A stretch of DNA of 8,839 nucleotides from NCBI GenBank assembly GCA_903930745.1, contig CAIYZX010000069.1, positions 1 to 8,839 of the forward strand, given 5' to 3'. The stretch's first letter is position 1. Each line of letters begins with the position of its first letter. Below the pieces are notes generated by a model that saw only the letters and a list, made by a program, of their open reading frames with translations, made no database searches and was not told the DNA's origin. Of this stretch, positions 1-6,709 are shown piece after piece. Source of the DNA: an uncultured Chloroflexota bacterium (lineage in GTDB: Bacteria > Chloroflexota > Limnocylindria > Limnocylindrales > CSP1-4). Position numbers and translations under genes: made by a program.

Positions 1-1
1 G

Positions 2-1084
2 CGCGGCCTTTCGGTCGTCTCCCGTGCCGTCTCCAGCCGCAGCACCCTGCCCGTGCTCGCCAACGTCCTTCTCCGAACCGAGGATGCCGGCCTCAAGCTG
101 ACGGCCACCAACCTCGAGATCGGCATCACGTACTGGGTGCCCGGCAAGATCGAGACGGACGGCGCCACCACGGTCCCCGCCCGCCTCTTCACGGACCTCG
201 TGAACAGCCTGCCGGGCTCCGAGAAGGTGGACCTGGAGCTCCAGGGCGCGGACACGCTCCACGTGCGCGCCGGGCGGTTCGCCACCCACGTCAAGGGCAT
301 CGACGCGGACGAGTTCCCCACCATCCAGACGGCCGGCGAGCGCCCCACCACGCGCATCAGCCAGAGGGCCCTCAAGCGCGCCCTGTCCGAGACGGTCTTC
401 GCGGCCGCCACCGAGGAGGCCCGCCCCATCCTGACGGGCGTCCTGGCCAGGTTCGAGGGCAACCGCCTCACCCTTGCCGCCGCAGACAACTACCGCATCG
501 CGGTGCGCACCATCGAGATCATGGATCCCGTGGAGAGCGTCCAGGTGGTCATTCCCGGCCGCTCGCTCACGGAGCTCGCCCGGATCCTCGCGGACACCGA
601 TGACGCCGTGGAGCTCATGATCCCGCAGGGCCGCAACCAGGTGGTCTTCCACCTGGAGGGCGTGGACCTCGTCTCGCGCCTCATCGACGGCCAGTTCCCC
701 AACTACCAGCAGGTCCTGCCGGCCAGCCACGCCACGAAGGCGGAGCTCGACCGCGAGGAGCTGCTGCGCGCTGTGCGGCCCGCGGCCCTCATCGCCTCCT
801 CGTCGGCCAACATCGTGAAGCTCGCCGTGGGCGGCGAGTCCAGTGGGATCACCGTCACCGCCACGGCGGAGGTTGGCGACTACACGGGCGAGGTTGAGGC
901 CACCGTCGAGGGTGACGGCACCACCATCGCGTTCAACGCACGCTACCTCAACGACGTCCTGGGCAACGTGACCGCGGACCGCTTCAGCCTGGAGCTCAAT
1001 GGCCCGCTCTCGCCCGGCGTCTTCCGCCCGGTGGGCGACCCGGACTACGTCCACGTGGTGATGCCCGTCCGGACCACCTCGTAG
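2..1084 (+). CDS. dnaN: DNA polymerase III beta subunit (sliding clamp), 5' partial
   Basis: The beta clamp is the ring-shaped dimer that holds the replicative polymerase on DNA and docks other replication and repair proteins. The reading frame is open from base 2, and 360 residues are visible. Family members are about 365-380 residues, so only some 10-20 N-terminal residues are missing. The visible start RGLSVVSRAVSSRSTLPVLANVLL matches the family N-terminal pattern of rav..k..lPiLsnvLl. Other clamp landmarks are TNLEIGI, the DEFP turn before domain 2, TGVLARFEGNRLTLAAADNYR in two parts, RLIDGQFPNYQQVLP in domain 3, and the C-terminus DYVHVVMPVR. The usual TDGYRLA-type turn reads ADNYRIA here, a mild deviation. 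A GTG at 53 is internal and not the start. It is followed by recF after 59 bp. Identification is secure. Confidence 0.97.
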   Translation, partial: RGLSVVSRAVSSRSTLPVLANVLLRTEDAGLKLTATNLEIGITYWVPGKIETDGATTVPARLFTDLVNSLPGSEKVDLELQGADTLHVRAGRFATHVKGIDADEFPTIQTAGERPTTRISQRALKRALSETVFAAATEEARPILTGVLARFEGNRLTLAAADNYRIAVRTIEIMDPVESVQVVIPGRSLTELARILADTDDAVELMIPQGRNQVVFHLEGVDLVSRLIDGQFPNYQQVLPASHATKAELDREELLRAVRPAALIASSSANIVKLAVGGESSGITVTATAEVGDYTGEVEATVEGDGTTIAFNARYLNDVLGNVTADRFSLELNGPLSPGVFRPVGDPDYVHVVMPVRTTS

Positions 1085-1088
1085 TCGC

Positions 1089-1095
1089 GGGGGAG
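1089..1095 (+). promoter_or_regulatory. Strong Shine-Dalgarno-like GGGGGAG upstream of recF
   Basis: GGGGGAG begins 5 bases after the dnaN stop. It lies 6 nt upstream of an in-frame CTG at 1102, but 48 nt upstream of the GTG at 1144 that otherwise looks like the first usable recF start. No comparable site precedes the GTG. Either recF starts at a non-standard codon near 1102, or this site is coincidental. Confidence 0.35.
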
Positions 1096-1143
1096 TCGAT
1101 CCTGTCGGCCCACCAGGACCTGGCCGGCATCGCCCGCGAGCGG

Positions 1144-2310
1144 GTGTACCACGACGCCCCGATCCTGCGCGGCATCGCCGTCCGCGACCTGCGCGGGTAC
1201 CGGGCGCTGGACGCCGTCTTCGAGCCCGGGCCGCAACTGGTCTGGGGTCCGAACGCCGCCGGCAAGACCAGCCTGCTCGAAGCCATCGTCCTCCTGGCCT
1301 GGGGCCGCTCGCACCGGACCAGCGCCGAGGGCGAGATCATCCGCTGGGGCCAGGAGCTGGCCCGCGTGGAGGCCCGCGTTGGCCGCCCCGAGGCGGCGCC
1401 CGAGCAGCGCGACGTCGTTGAGGTCGCGCTGGTCAGGACTGCCACTGGCGGCGCCCGCAAGCGGATCCGCGTCAACGGCGTGAACCGCAGGGCCGCCTCG
1501 CTCCACGGCGTGCTGCGGACGGTCATGTTCGCCCCGGAGGACATGCTCCTCGTCTCCGGCTCACCGTCCCTGCGCCGCGAGGCCCTGGACACCATCGCGT
1601 CGGAGCGCTCCCCCGCCTACGCCCGCGACCTGTCCACGTACGGGCGCGCGCTCCAGCAGCGCAACGGGCTCCTGCGCGCCATCCGCGAGGAGCAGGCCAC
1701 GAGGGCGGAGCTGCGCTTCTGGGACCAGTCCATCCTCGACGCCGGGACCGCGGTGCGCGAGGAGCGCCACCGGCTCCTTCGGGACCTCGCCGGGCCCCTG
1801 GCTGCCGCGCACGCGGAGATCGCCCCCGAGGAGGCCGCGGAGGGCAGCCTGGGTGTCACCTACAGCACGAACGCGCCGCAGCACGACGGTGAGAGCGTCC
1901 GTGACGCGCTGGCCAGGCGACTTGCCGAGACCGCCGACAAGGAGGTCTGGAACGGCACCACGCTGATCGGGCCGCACCGGGACGATCTCGTCTTCGAGAT
2001 GGGTGGCCGCCCCCTCGCCACCTTTGGCTCCCGCGGCCAGCAGCGGACCGCGATCCTCGCCTTCAAGCTGGCCGAGGTGGACCTGCTCACCGCGCTGGAC
2101 GGGCGCCCGCCGCTGCTCCTGCTGGACGACGTCTTCAGCGAGCTGGATCCCGTTCGACGGAGCCACCTCGTCCGGCGGATCGCGGAGCTGCCGCAGGCCT
2201 TCGTGACCACCACCACGCTCGAGGACCTGGACGAGGCGCTCCGGAGCGTGGGCACCGCGTGGGCCGTGACCGCGCACGCCGACGGCACCGCCCGCTGCGA
2301 GCGCGGCTGA
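1144..2310 (+). CDS. recF: DNA replication and repair protein RecF
   Basis: RecF is an SMC/ABC-type ATPase that binds gapped DNA and, with RecO and RecR, loads RecA at single-strand gaps in the cytoplasm. The 388-residue product (family about 360-390) has the Walker A motif GPNAAGKT at residues 35-42, followed by SLLEAIVLLAWGRSHRT, the RecF hallmark. Motif SRGQQR (296-301) is the ABC signature, Walker B is LLLLDD at 324-329, and VFSELDP with the D-loop follows. GTG at 1144 gives an N-terminus about 5 residues longer than E. coli RecF before the Walker A. The frame is open without a stop back into dnaN, and the best Shine-Dalgarno sits upstream of a CTG at 1102, so the true start could be 14 codons earlier. 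It lies in the standard place, directly after dnaN, and is probably co-transcribed with it. Confidence 0.96.
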   Translation: MYHDAPILRGIAVRDLRGYRALDAVFEPGPQLVWGPNAAGKTSLLEAIVLLAWGRSHRTSAEGEIIRWGQELARVEARVGRPEAAPEQRDVVEVALVRTATGGARKRIRVNGVNRRAASLHGVLRTVMFAPEDMLLVSGSPSLRREALDTIASERSPAYARDLSTYGRALQQRNGLLRAIREEQATRAELRFWDQSILDAGTAVREERHRLLRDLAGPLAAAHAEIAPEEAAEGSLGVTYSTNAPQHDGESVRDALARRLAETADKEVWNGTTLIGPHRDDLVFEMGGRPLATFGSRGQQRTAILAFKLAEVDLLTALDGRPPLLLLDDVFSELDPVRRSHLVRRIAELPQAFVTTTTLEDLDEALRSVGTAWAVTAHADGTARCERG

Positions 2311-2317
2311 GCGCCCC

Positions 2318-2352
2318 GACGACCCACGACCGACGACCGACGATCGAGACCC
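2318..2352 (+). repeat. Imperfect heptanucleotide tandem repeat between recF and DUF721
   Basis: Five consecutive 7-mers read GACGACC, CACGACC, GACGACC, GACGATC, GAGACCC. They fill most of the 49-bp gap between the recF stop and the DUF721 start. The first four differ from each other by at most two bases. The gap holds no recognisable ribosome binding site. Confidence 0.6.
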
Positions 2353-2359
2353 GAGCCCG

Positions 2360-2764
2360 ATGCCGCCGAGACCCATCCGCCAGGATCCGGGAGATCCTGA
2401 ATCCCCCCGGCGTCGCCGCCGGCCCGACCGCATCGGCGACCTGATCCCCGACGCCGCGCGCGCCCTGGGCCTGGACGCGGAGCTGCGACTCGCCAGGGCG
2501 ATCGCCACGTGGGATGCCATCGTGGCGGAGCACGTCCCGCCCGCCGCGGGCATCTGCCGCCTTGTCCGCGTGGACCGCGAGACGCTCGTCGTGGCGGCAG
2601 ACGAGCCCATCGTGGCCGCGGAGCTGCGCCTGCGCGCGTCGGAGCTGCTCGCAGCCTTCTCCTCGGCGCCCGGCGGCACGCGGGCCAGGTACCTCACCCT
2701 GACCGGCGAACGAGGCACGGATCGCGGCACCGGTCAGGGGCCCCGGCGAGTCCCGCGGCTATAA
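2360..2764 (+). CDS. DUF721 / DciA-like protein
   Basis: The 134-residue product belongs to the DUF721 family, whose best-studied member DciA loads or recruits the replicative helicase DnaB in bacteria lacking DnaC/DnaI. After an arginine-rich disordered N-terminus (residues 1-24), the domain starts at RIGDLIPDAARALGLDAEL (24-42) and continues through the conserved helix with W51 (ATWDAIV, 49-55). It ends with a strand and helix reading TLVVAADEPIVAAELRLRASELL. The C-terminal 25 residues are basic and look disordered. ATG at 2360 is the only convenient start, since the gap upstream carries only the heptad repeat. The position after recF is the classic one for this family in high-GC genomes and supports a replication role. 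The function of this copy is inferred from the family and not visible in the sequence. Confidence 0.88.
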   Translation: MPPRPIRQDPGDPESPRRRRRPDRIGDLIPDAARALGLDAELRLARAIATWDAIVAEHVPPAAGICRLVRVDRETLVVAADEPIVAAELRLRASELLAAFSSAPGGTRARYLTLTGERGTDRGTGQGPRRVPRL

Positions 2765-2765
2765 T
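2760..2765 (+). promoter_or_regulatory. Candidate -10 element TATAAT
   Basis: A perfect consensus TATAAT contains the TAA stop codon of the DUF721 gene and lies 61 bp before the ATG of the next gene. Perfect -10 hexamers are rare by chance in DNA this GC-rich. No TTGACA-like -35 box exists at 16-19 bp spacing, and no TG extended -10 is present, so promoter activity is uncertain. If real, it would start transcription near 2772 and separate the downstream three-gene block from the replication genes. Confidence 0.35.
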
Positions 2766-2826
2766 CCGCTTCCCGCTGCCGACGGGACCACGCGTCACCG
2801 GGGGACACCGGCGCGTCATTGACAGC

Positions 2827-5145
2827 ATGAGGCCCGCTTTCTTGGCAGTCCGTCTCCAGCTGAAGCTCGGTGCGGTCACCGAGCAGGACCGGCTCCCTGA
2901 CTCACCCGACACCATCGTCGTGGTGGAGCCGTCCGTGGGCGCCATCGGCAGGACCAAGGGCAACCTCTACCTCGTCGTCACCTCCACGCAGGCCGGCGCC
3001 AGGGCGCGCGAGGCCACGCGGATGCTCGCGGACACCATTCGCAACGAGTACTACTACGACGAGTCCGCCGGCATCCGGCAGTGCCTGACCAAGATCCTGG
3101 TCCTGGCCAACAAGCGCCTGGCCCACCAGCGCGAGAAGCTGGGCCTTTCCCACCAGGCGGACGGGGCAGGCCCCATCGGCATCGCGGTGGCCGTGGTGCG
3201 CGGCCGGGAGCTGTACGTCGCCACCGTGGGTCCGGCGGAGGCCTACCTGATCCGCCAGGCGCGCCTCGCCACGCTCCCGGATCCCAACGGTGATCGCGGC
3301 ATGCCCAGCGCGGAGCTGGAACCGGAGGTCTGGCGCGGCGAGCTCTCCGTGGGCGACTCGCTCTGCCTCATCTCGCGCAACCTGATGAGCCGCATCGGCA
3401 CGGACGCCCTCAAGGACGCGCTGGTCACCCTCCACCCGCAGTCCGCCGTCGAGCACATCCACGCGCGCTTCGCCGCCGCGGACGGGCACGGCAGCGACGG
3501 GGCCTTCGCCCTGGAGGCAGCGGAGGTGGGCTCAACCTTCAAGCAGCGCACCCTCGTCCCGGTCCGGCCCGCTGAGCCGCTCGCCGGCGCACCCGAGCGC
3601 GGTCCCATCCCGCTCGCGGACTCCGTCACCGCCGGTGCCGCCGCCGCAGCAGCCTCGGCCGGGCGCGCCCGGGAAGCGGCCGGCAGCGGCCTCCAGCGCC
3701 TGGTCTGGCGCCTGCAGGACCTCATGCCCCACCGGTCGAGCCGGTCCCGCCGGGTCACCGCCGCCAGCAGCCGCATGGAGACCCAGCGTCGGGCGGCCGT
3801 GGCGCTGCTCGCCTTCCTCGGCGTCGCGTCCGTGCTCGTGCTGGGCGTCTACACGCTGGGCAACCAGAAGCAGCCCCCGGAGGCCATCCAGTCGCTCTCC
3901 GCGGCAGAGCAGGCCTTCACGGAGGCACAGGCGGCCTTCGACAGCCTCTCCGGCGGCGGCGTTGATCTCGTCGTGGAGGCGCCCAAGCGCGCCCTGGAGA
4001 TCCTCAACACCGCGTACGCCAAGCTGGATGAGGCGCAGCAGGCGGGCTACCCGCTCACCAAGGTGGAGGCGCTGCGCAAGAAGGTCCTGGTGGTCATGGA
4101 CCAGCTGTACGGCGTGGTGAAGGTGGCATCCGCCCCCGTCTTCACGTTCCCCGCGGAGACAGGCGTGCAGCTGGCGGGCGTGGTCCGTGGAAGCGACGGC
4201 GCCCCCTACGTGCTGGACATGGCGAACAAGACGGTCTGGCGCATCGACCTCGGCAAGCGCTCCGCGACGCCCATCCTGGTCAGCGGCGACAAGGCGACGG
4301 GTGGCCGGATCGCGGATCCCAGGCTCATCACTACGGGCGGTCCGGACGTGCTCGTCCTGGACGTCCGCAACCAGCTCTGGCGCTGGCGCCCGGTTGACTC
4401 CAAGGGCAACGGCACGCTCGTGAAGATCAACGTGGTGGGTGCCACCGAGTGGGGCGACGACGTCACCACCATCGCCACGTTCGTGTCCAACTACGACGCC
4501 GCGCTGTACAAGCTGTACGTGGTGGACCCGTCCCAGCAGAACATCATGGTCCTCTCCCCGGCCAGCGATGGATCCGGCTACCCGATGAAGCCCAGCGGCC
4601 GCCTGCCCACCAACCGGCCGGTGGACGGGATCAGCAGCCTGCTCCTGGACGGCGACATCTTCGTGGCGGAGGACGGCGCCGTGGCCCGCGTGATCCCGGC
4701 GTCCGGCTGGACGGCGGACCTGCCCAAGGACACGAGCCTGCGGCCATCGTCCGACTACACGCTCATCTCGTCACCGGACCTTGCGAGCGGCGAATCCAGC
4801 AGACGCACGGGCACGCTGTACGCCTTCGACACCGCCAACGACCGCCTGGTCGCCTTCTCCAAGGCGGACGGCTCGTTCATCGCGCAGTACCTGCTCGCCG
4901 GCAAGGACACGGCATGGAGCGACATGCAGGCGATGTACGTGCAGCCGGGCGCGGACGACACCGCCCCGGCCACGGTCTGGTGGATCTCCTCCACGGGCCT
5001 GCACACGGTGCTCCTGGAGGCCGTGGCGAACCCGGATGCCACCCCCGCGCCGTCGCCCACCGCCTCGCCCACGCCCGCTCCGTCACCCACGAAGGCGCCA
5101 GCCAAGACGCCGAAGCCGAAGAAGACGCCGAAGCCCACGCCGTGA
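2827..5145 (+). CDS. Membrane protein: degenerate PP2C-like domain, one TM helix, beta-rich extracytoplasmic domain
   Basis: I cannot assign a function. The frame runs upstream over the DUF721 gene, but ATG 2827 (MRPAFLAVRL) is the sensible start, giving 772 residues. A GGGGGAC at 2800-2806 is 20 nt from this ATG and 11 nt from an in-frame ATT at 2818. Residues about 15-235 resemble the PP2C/PPM phosphatase fold in order: a GNLYLVVTSTQAG block where the family has DGMGG, a long helix with CLTKILVLANKRL, GPIGIAVAVVRGRELYVATVG then PAEAYLI where GDSRAYL is expected, SVGDSLCLISRNLMSRIG where GD-LLLCSDGL is expected, and GSDGAFALE near the end in place of the DN motif. Metal-binding aspartates are absent from all these positions, so it should be a pseudophosphatase. 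Residues 260-316 form a low-complexity Ala- and Arg-rich linker. The TM helix spans about 323-345 after RR, implying an inside N-terminus. A helical segment (about 349-430) leads to a beta-rich, propeller-like domain (about 436-730). A Pro/Thr/Lys tail ends the protein. Confidence 0.8.
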   Translation: MRPAFLAVRLQLKLGAVTEQDRLPDSPDTIVVVEPSVGAIGRTKGNLYLVVTSTQAGARAREATRMLADTIRNEYYYDESAGIRQCLTKILVLANKRLAHQREKLGLSHQADGAGPIGIAVAVVRGRELYVATVGPAEAYLIRQARLATLPDPNGDRGMPSAELEPEVWRGELSVGDSLCLISRNLMSRIGTDALKDALVTLHPQSAVEHIHARFAAADGHGSDGAFALEAAEVGSTFKQRTLVPVRPAEPLAGAPERGPIPLADSVTAGAAAAAASAGRAREAAGSGLQRLVWRLQDLMPHRSSRSRRVTAASSRMETQRRAAVALLAFLGVASVLVLGVYTLGNQKQPPEAIQSLSAAEQAFTEAQAAFDSLSGGGVDLVVEAPKRALEILNTAYAKLDEAQQAGYPLTKVEALRKKVLVVMDQLYGVVKVASAPVFTFPAETGVQLAGVVRGSDGAPYVLDMANKTVWRIDLGKRSATPILVSGDKATGGRIADPRLITTGGPDVLVLDVRNQLWRWRPVDSKGNGTLVKINVVGATEWGDDVTTIATFVSNYDAALYKLYVVDPSQQNIMVLSPASDGSGYPMKPSGRLPTNRPVDGISSLLLDGDIFVAEDGAVARVIPASGWTADLPKDTSLRPSSDYTLISSPDLASGESSRRTGTLYAFDTANDRLVAFSKADGSFIAQYLLAGKDTAWSDMQAMYVQPGADDTAPATVWWISSTGLHTVLLEAVANPDATPAPSPTASPTPAPSPTKAPAKTPKPKKTPKPTP
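5026..5142 (+). other. Coding region for Pro/Thr/Ser/Lys-rich C-terminal tail
   Basis: The last 39 residues (734-772) of the preceding protein are almost only P, T, S, A and K. They begin as PSPT/SPTP units and switch to a Lys-Pro-Thr pattern (TPKPKKTPKPTP). By the predicted topology the tail is extracytoplasmic. Such tails commonly act as flexible, wall-spanning or glycosylated segments; which applies here is not visible. Confidence 0.7.
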
Positions 5146-5183
5146 TGGCCCCGGCGTTGGCGCGAATCCCGGTGTTGCGGTGA
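5145..5183 (+). other. Possible 12-codon coupling minicistron
   Basis: ATG at 5145 shares its A with the TGA stop of the upstream gene (TGATG). The frame encodes MAPALARIPVLR and ends in TGA at 5181-5183, which overlaps the GTG start of the rhomboid gene (GTGA). It therefore spans the 34-bp gap exactly, in a frame different from both neighbours' ends. No Shine-Dalgarno is visible for it. It may be a re-initiation bridge or chance. Confidence 0.3.
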
Positions 5184-5887
5184 TCCCGCTTCGCGACGCC
5201 CGCCCGCCCAGCCGCACGCCGGTGGTGACGCTCTCGCTCATCGCGGTCTGCTGCGCGTTCTTCCTGTGGGAGCTGGTCACCGAGGTGCAGGGCGGCCAGG
5301 CGGCGCTGGAGGACCTCGTGCGGACCTACGGGGCGACGCCGGCAGACCTCGTGGCCTGGATCACCGGGGCACCCGCCCCCTCCGACGCGAACAGCGCGCA
5401 GCCGCTCCTGGGCCTCTTCACGAGCATGTTCCTCCACGGCGGCTGGCTCCACCTGCTGGGCAACATGCTGTACCTGTGGATCTTCGGCAACAACGTGGAG
5501 GACCGGCTGGGGCGGCTCTGGTACCCACTGCTCTACGTGGTGGGCGGGGTGGCCGCGGTCGCCGCGCACACGCTGGTGGAGCCCACGTCCACGCTCCCGC
5601 TCGTGGGGGCCTCAGGCGCCATCTCGGCGGTCCTTGGCGCGTACCTCGTGCTCTTCCCGCGGGCCCGGATCCAGTCGCTCGTCTTCCTGGGCTTCTTCTA
5701 CCAGCTGATCGCCGTGCCGGCGGTCATCGTGCTGGTGTTCTGGTTCGTGCTGCAGCTGATCGACGGGATCGCGGCGCTGGGCGTCTCCGCGGCGTCCGGC
5801 GGCGTGGCGGTCTGGGCGCACATCGGCGGGTTCGTGGTTGGCGCGGTCCTCGCGCTGCCGTTCCGGCTTCGCCGCAGCGTGGAATAA
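5180..5887 (+). CDS. Rhomboid family intramembrane serine protease
   Basis: Rhomboids cleave transmembrane helices within or next to the bilayer. GTG 5180 gives VIPLRDARPPSRTPVVTL, matching the frequent rhomboid start MIPLRDxNPT, and a 235-residue protein. The same frame is open further upstream, but only as antisense-like shadow over the previous gene. The HGGWLHLLGNML motif supplies H86, H91 and the oxyanion Asn N95. The catalytic serine is S145 in GASGAISA, and the catalytic histidine is H214 in AHIGGFVVG. About six hydrophobic helices can be drawn, and a roughly 50-residue loop (35-80) follows TM1, as in other bacterial six-TM rhomboids. All catalytic residues are present, so it should be active. 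The substrate is unknown. The single-pass protein encoded immediately upstream is a candidate by position only. The gene is likely translated by coupling, because no clear ribosome site precedes it. Confidence 0.93.
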   Translation: MIPLRDARPPSRTPVVTLSLIAVCCAFFLWELVTEVQGGQAALEDLVRTYGATPADLVAWITGAPAPSDANSAQPLLGLFTSMFLHGGWLHLLGNMLYLWIFGNNVEDRLGRLWYPLLYVVGGVAAVAAHTLVEPTSTLPLVGASGAISAVLGAYLVLFPRARIQSLVFLGFFYQLIAVPAVIVLVFWFVLQLIDGIAALGVSAASGGVAVWAHIGGFVVGAVLALPFRLRRSVE

Positions 5888-5894
5888 TCCCCCC

Positions 5895-6575
5895 ATGTCC
5901 GACCCCTGGACCGAGCTCCTGCTCGAAGTTGAAAGCGTGCGCGTCCACATGCGCAGCGGCCGCCACGTGCTGCTCATGCGCGAGGTGGACGGCGGGCGGA
6001 TCCTGCCGGTCTGGATTGGCCAGTGGGAGGCCCAGGCCATCGCGATGAAGCTCCAGGGGATCACCTCTGAGCGGCCCCTGACCCATGACCTGTTCGCTGC
6101 CACCCTGGGCGCCCTGGGCGTGACGGTTGAGCGGGTGGTGATCACGTCCCTCTCGGCCGAGACGTTCCACGCGAGCCTCGTCATGCGGTCCGCCTCCGGG
6201 CGGGTGACGGTGGACGCCAGACCGTCCGATGCCGTAGCCCTCGCCGTTCGGCTGGACTGCCCCGTCTACGCGGTGGCGTCCGTGCTGGACCAGGCGGCCT
6301 CGCTGCCGGACCCGGAGATGGGCGCGGCGGGCGGTGAGGACGGCTCGGACGACGCGGATGCAGATGACGATGACGCCGATGACGACGAGGCCACCGACGA
6401 CCTCACGGCGCGCGGCGACCCTCGTGGTTCGCGGGCCGCGGGTGCTGCCGGCGCGCCGGGCGCCAAGCCCCTGCCGAACGAGGCCACGGGCGAGAAGCTG
6501 GACCCGTTCAAGCTCAAGGTCTTCCGCGAGTTCATCAACTCGCTGGACGCGGACCAGGACAAGCGCGGCTCCTAG
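5895..6575 (+). CDS. Bifunctional nuclease (BFN/DUF151) domain protein with acidic linker
   Basis: BFN-domain proteins have been described with RNase and DNase activity in plants, and are structurally known in bacteria as DUF151 proteins of largely unknown role. The 226-residue product starts at ATG 5895, 7 bp after the rhomboid stop, with no visible Shine-Dalgarno, so coupling is likely. The domain spans about residues 8-135: ILPVWIGQWEAQAIA (36-50), the hallmark ERPLTHDLF (59-67), and VDARPSDAVALAVRLDCPVY (106-125). A stretch at 148-169 is almost pure Asp/Glu/Ala, followed by a Gly/Ala-rich linker. A short C-terminal helix (about 202-222, FKLKVFREFINSLD) resembles the terminal helix of other DUF151 proteins. 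The family is usually about 150-200 residues, so the linker accounts for the extra length. Nuclease activity is a family inference. Confidence 0.92.
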   Translation: MSDPWTELLLEVESVRVHMRSGRHVLLMREVDGGRILPVWIGQWEAQAIAMKLQGITSERPLTHDLFAATLGALGVTVERVVITSLSAETFHASLVMRSASGRVTVDARPSDAVALAVRLDCPVYAVASVLDQAASLPDPEMGAAGGEDGSDDADADDDDADDDEATDDLTARGDPRGSRAAGAAGAPGAKPLPNEATGEKLDPFKLKVFREFINSLDADQDKRGS

Positions 6576-6643
6576 TCCAGCCCGGCCGGGCCCGGTGTCG
6601 CCAGGCGCGCCGCGACCCTTGTTGCACCCTGCCATAGACGCCA

Positions 6644-6683
6644 CAGGTCTAGGAACCCACAAGAGTTCCCCGCCGGGTACCTG
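6644..6683 (+). other. Nested stem-loop (possible structured RNA or DNA)
   Basis: CAGGT at 6644-6648 pairs with ACCTG at 6679-6683. Inside it, GGAAC at 6652-6656 pairs with GTTCC at 6665-6669 around an 8-nt loop. The outer stem ends exactly where the next, stronger hairpin begins at 6684, so the two could stack coaxially if transcribed. Each stem is only 5 bp, so the fold is tentative. Confidence 0.3.
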
Positions 6684-6709
6684 GCTGGGAGCTTGTTGCA
6701 GCTCCCAGC
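6684..6709. terminator. Perfect 9-bp hairpin, possible terminator without T-run
   Basis: GCTGGGAGC at 6684-6692 and GCTCCCAGC at 6701-6709 are exact reverse complements around the 8-nt loop TTGTTGCA. The T and A at the loop ends could add a tenth pair. It lies 109 bp after the nuclease stop. Neither strand has a run of T downstream, so it is not a classical intrinsic terminator. In GC-rich bacteria hairpins without U-tracts may still stop or stabilise 3' ends. Confidence 0.4.

Noticed and set aside
2819..2824. TTGACA as a -35 box
   Set aside because: It overlaps the start of the coding region and no -10-like hexamer lies 16-19 bp downstream.
2509..2826. Upstream extension of the 772-residue protein's frame over the DUF721 gene
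   Set aside because: The translation is Arg/Gly/Pro-rich shadow sequence with no family resemblance, while the overlapping frame encodes a clear DUF721 domain.
4781..5179. Upstream extension of the rhomboid frame
   Set aside because: It is Arg/Pro-rich out-of-frame translation of the preceding gene. VIPLRD at 5180 matches the usual rhomboid N-terminus.
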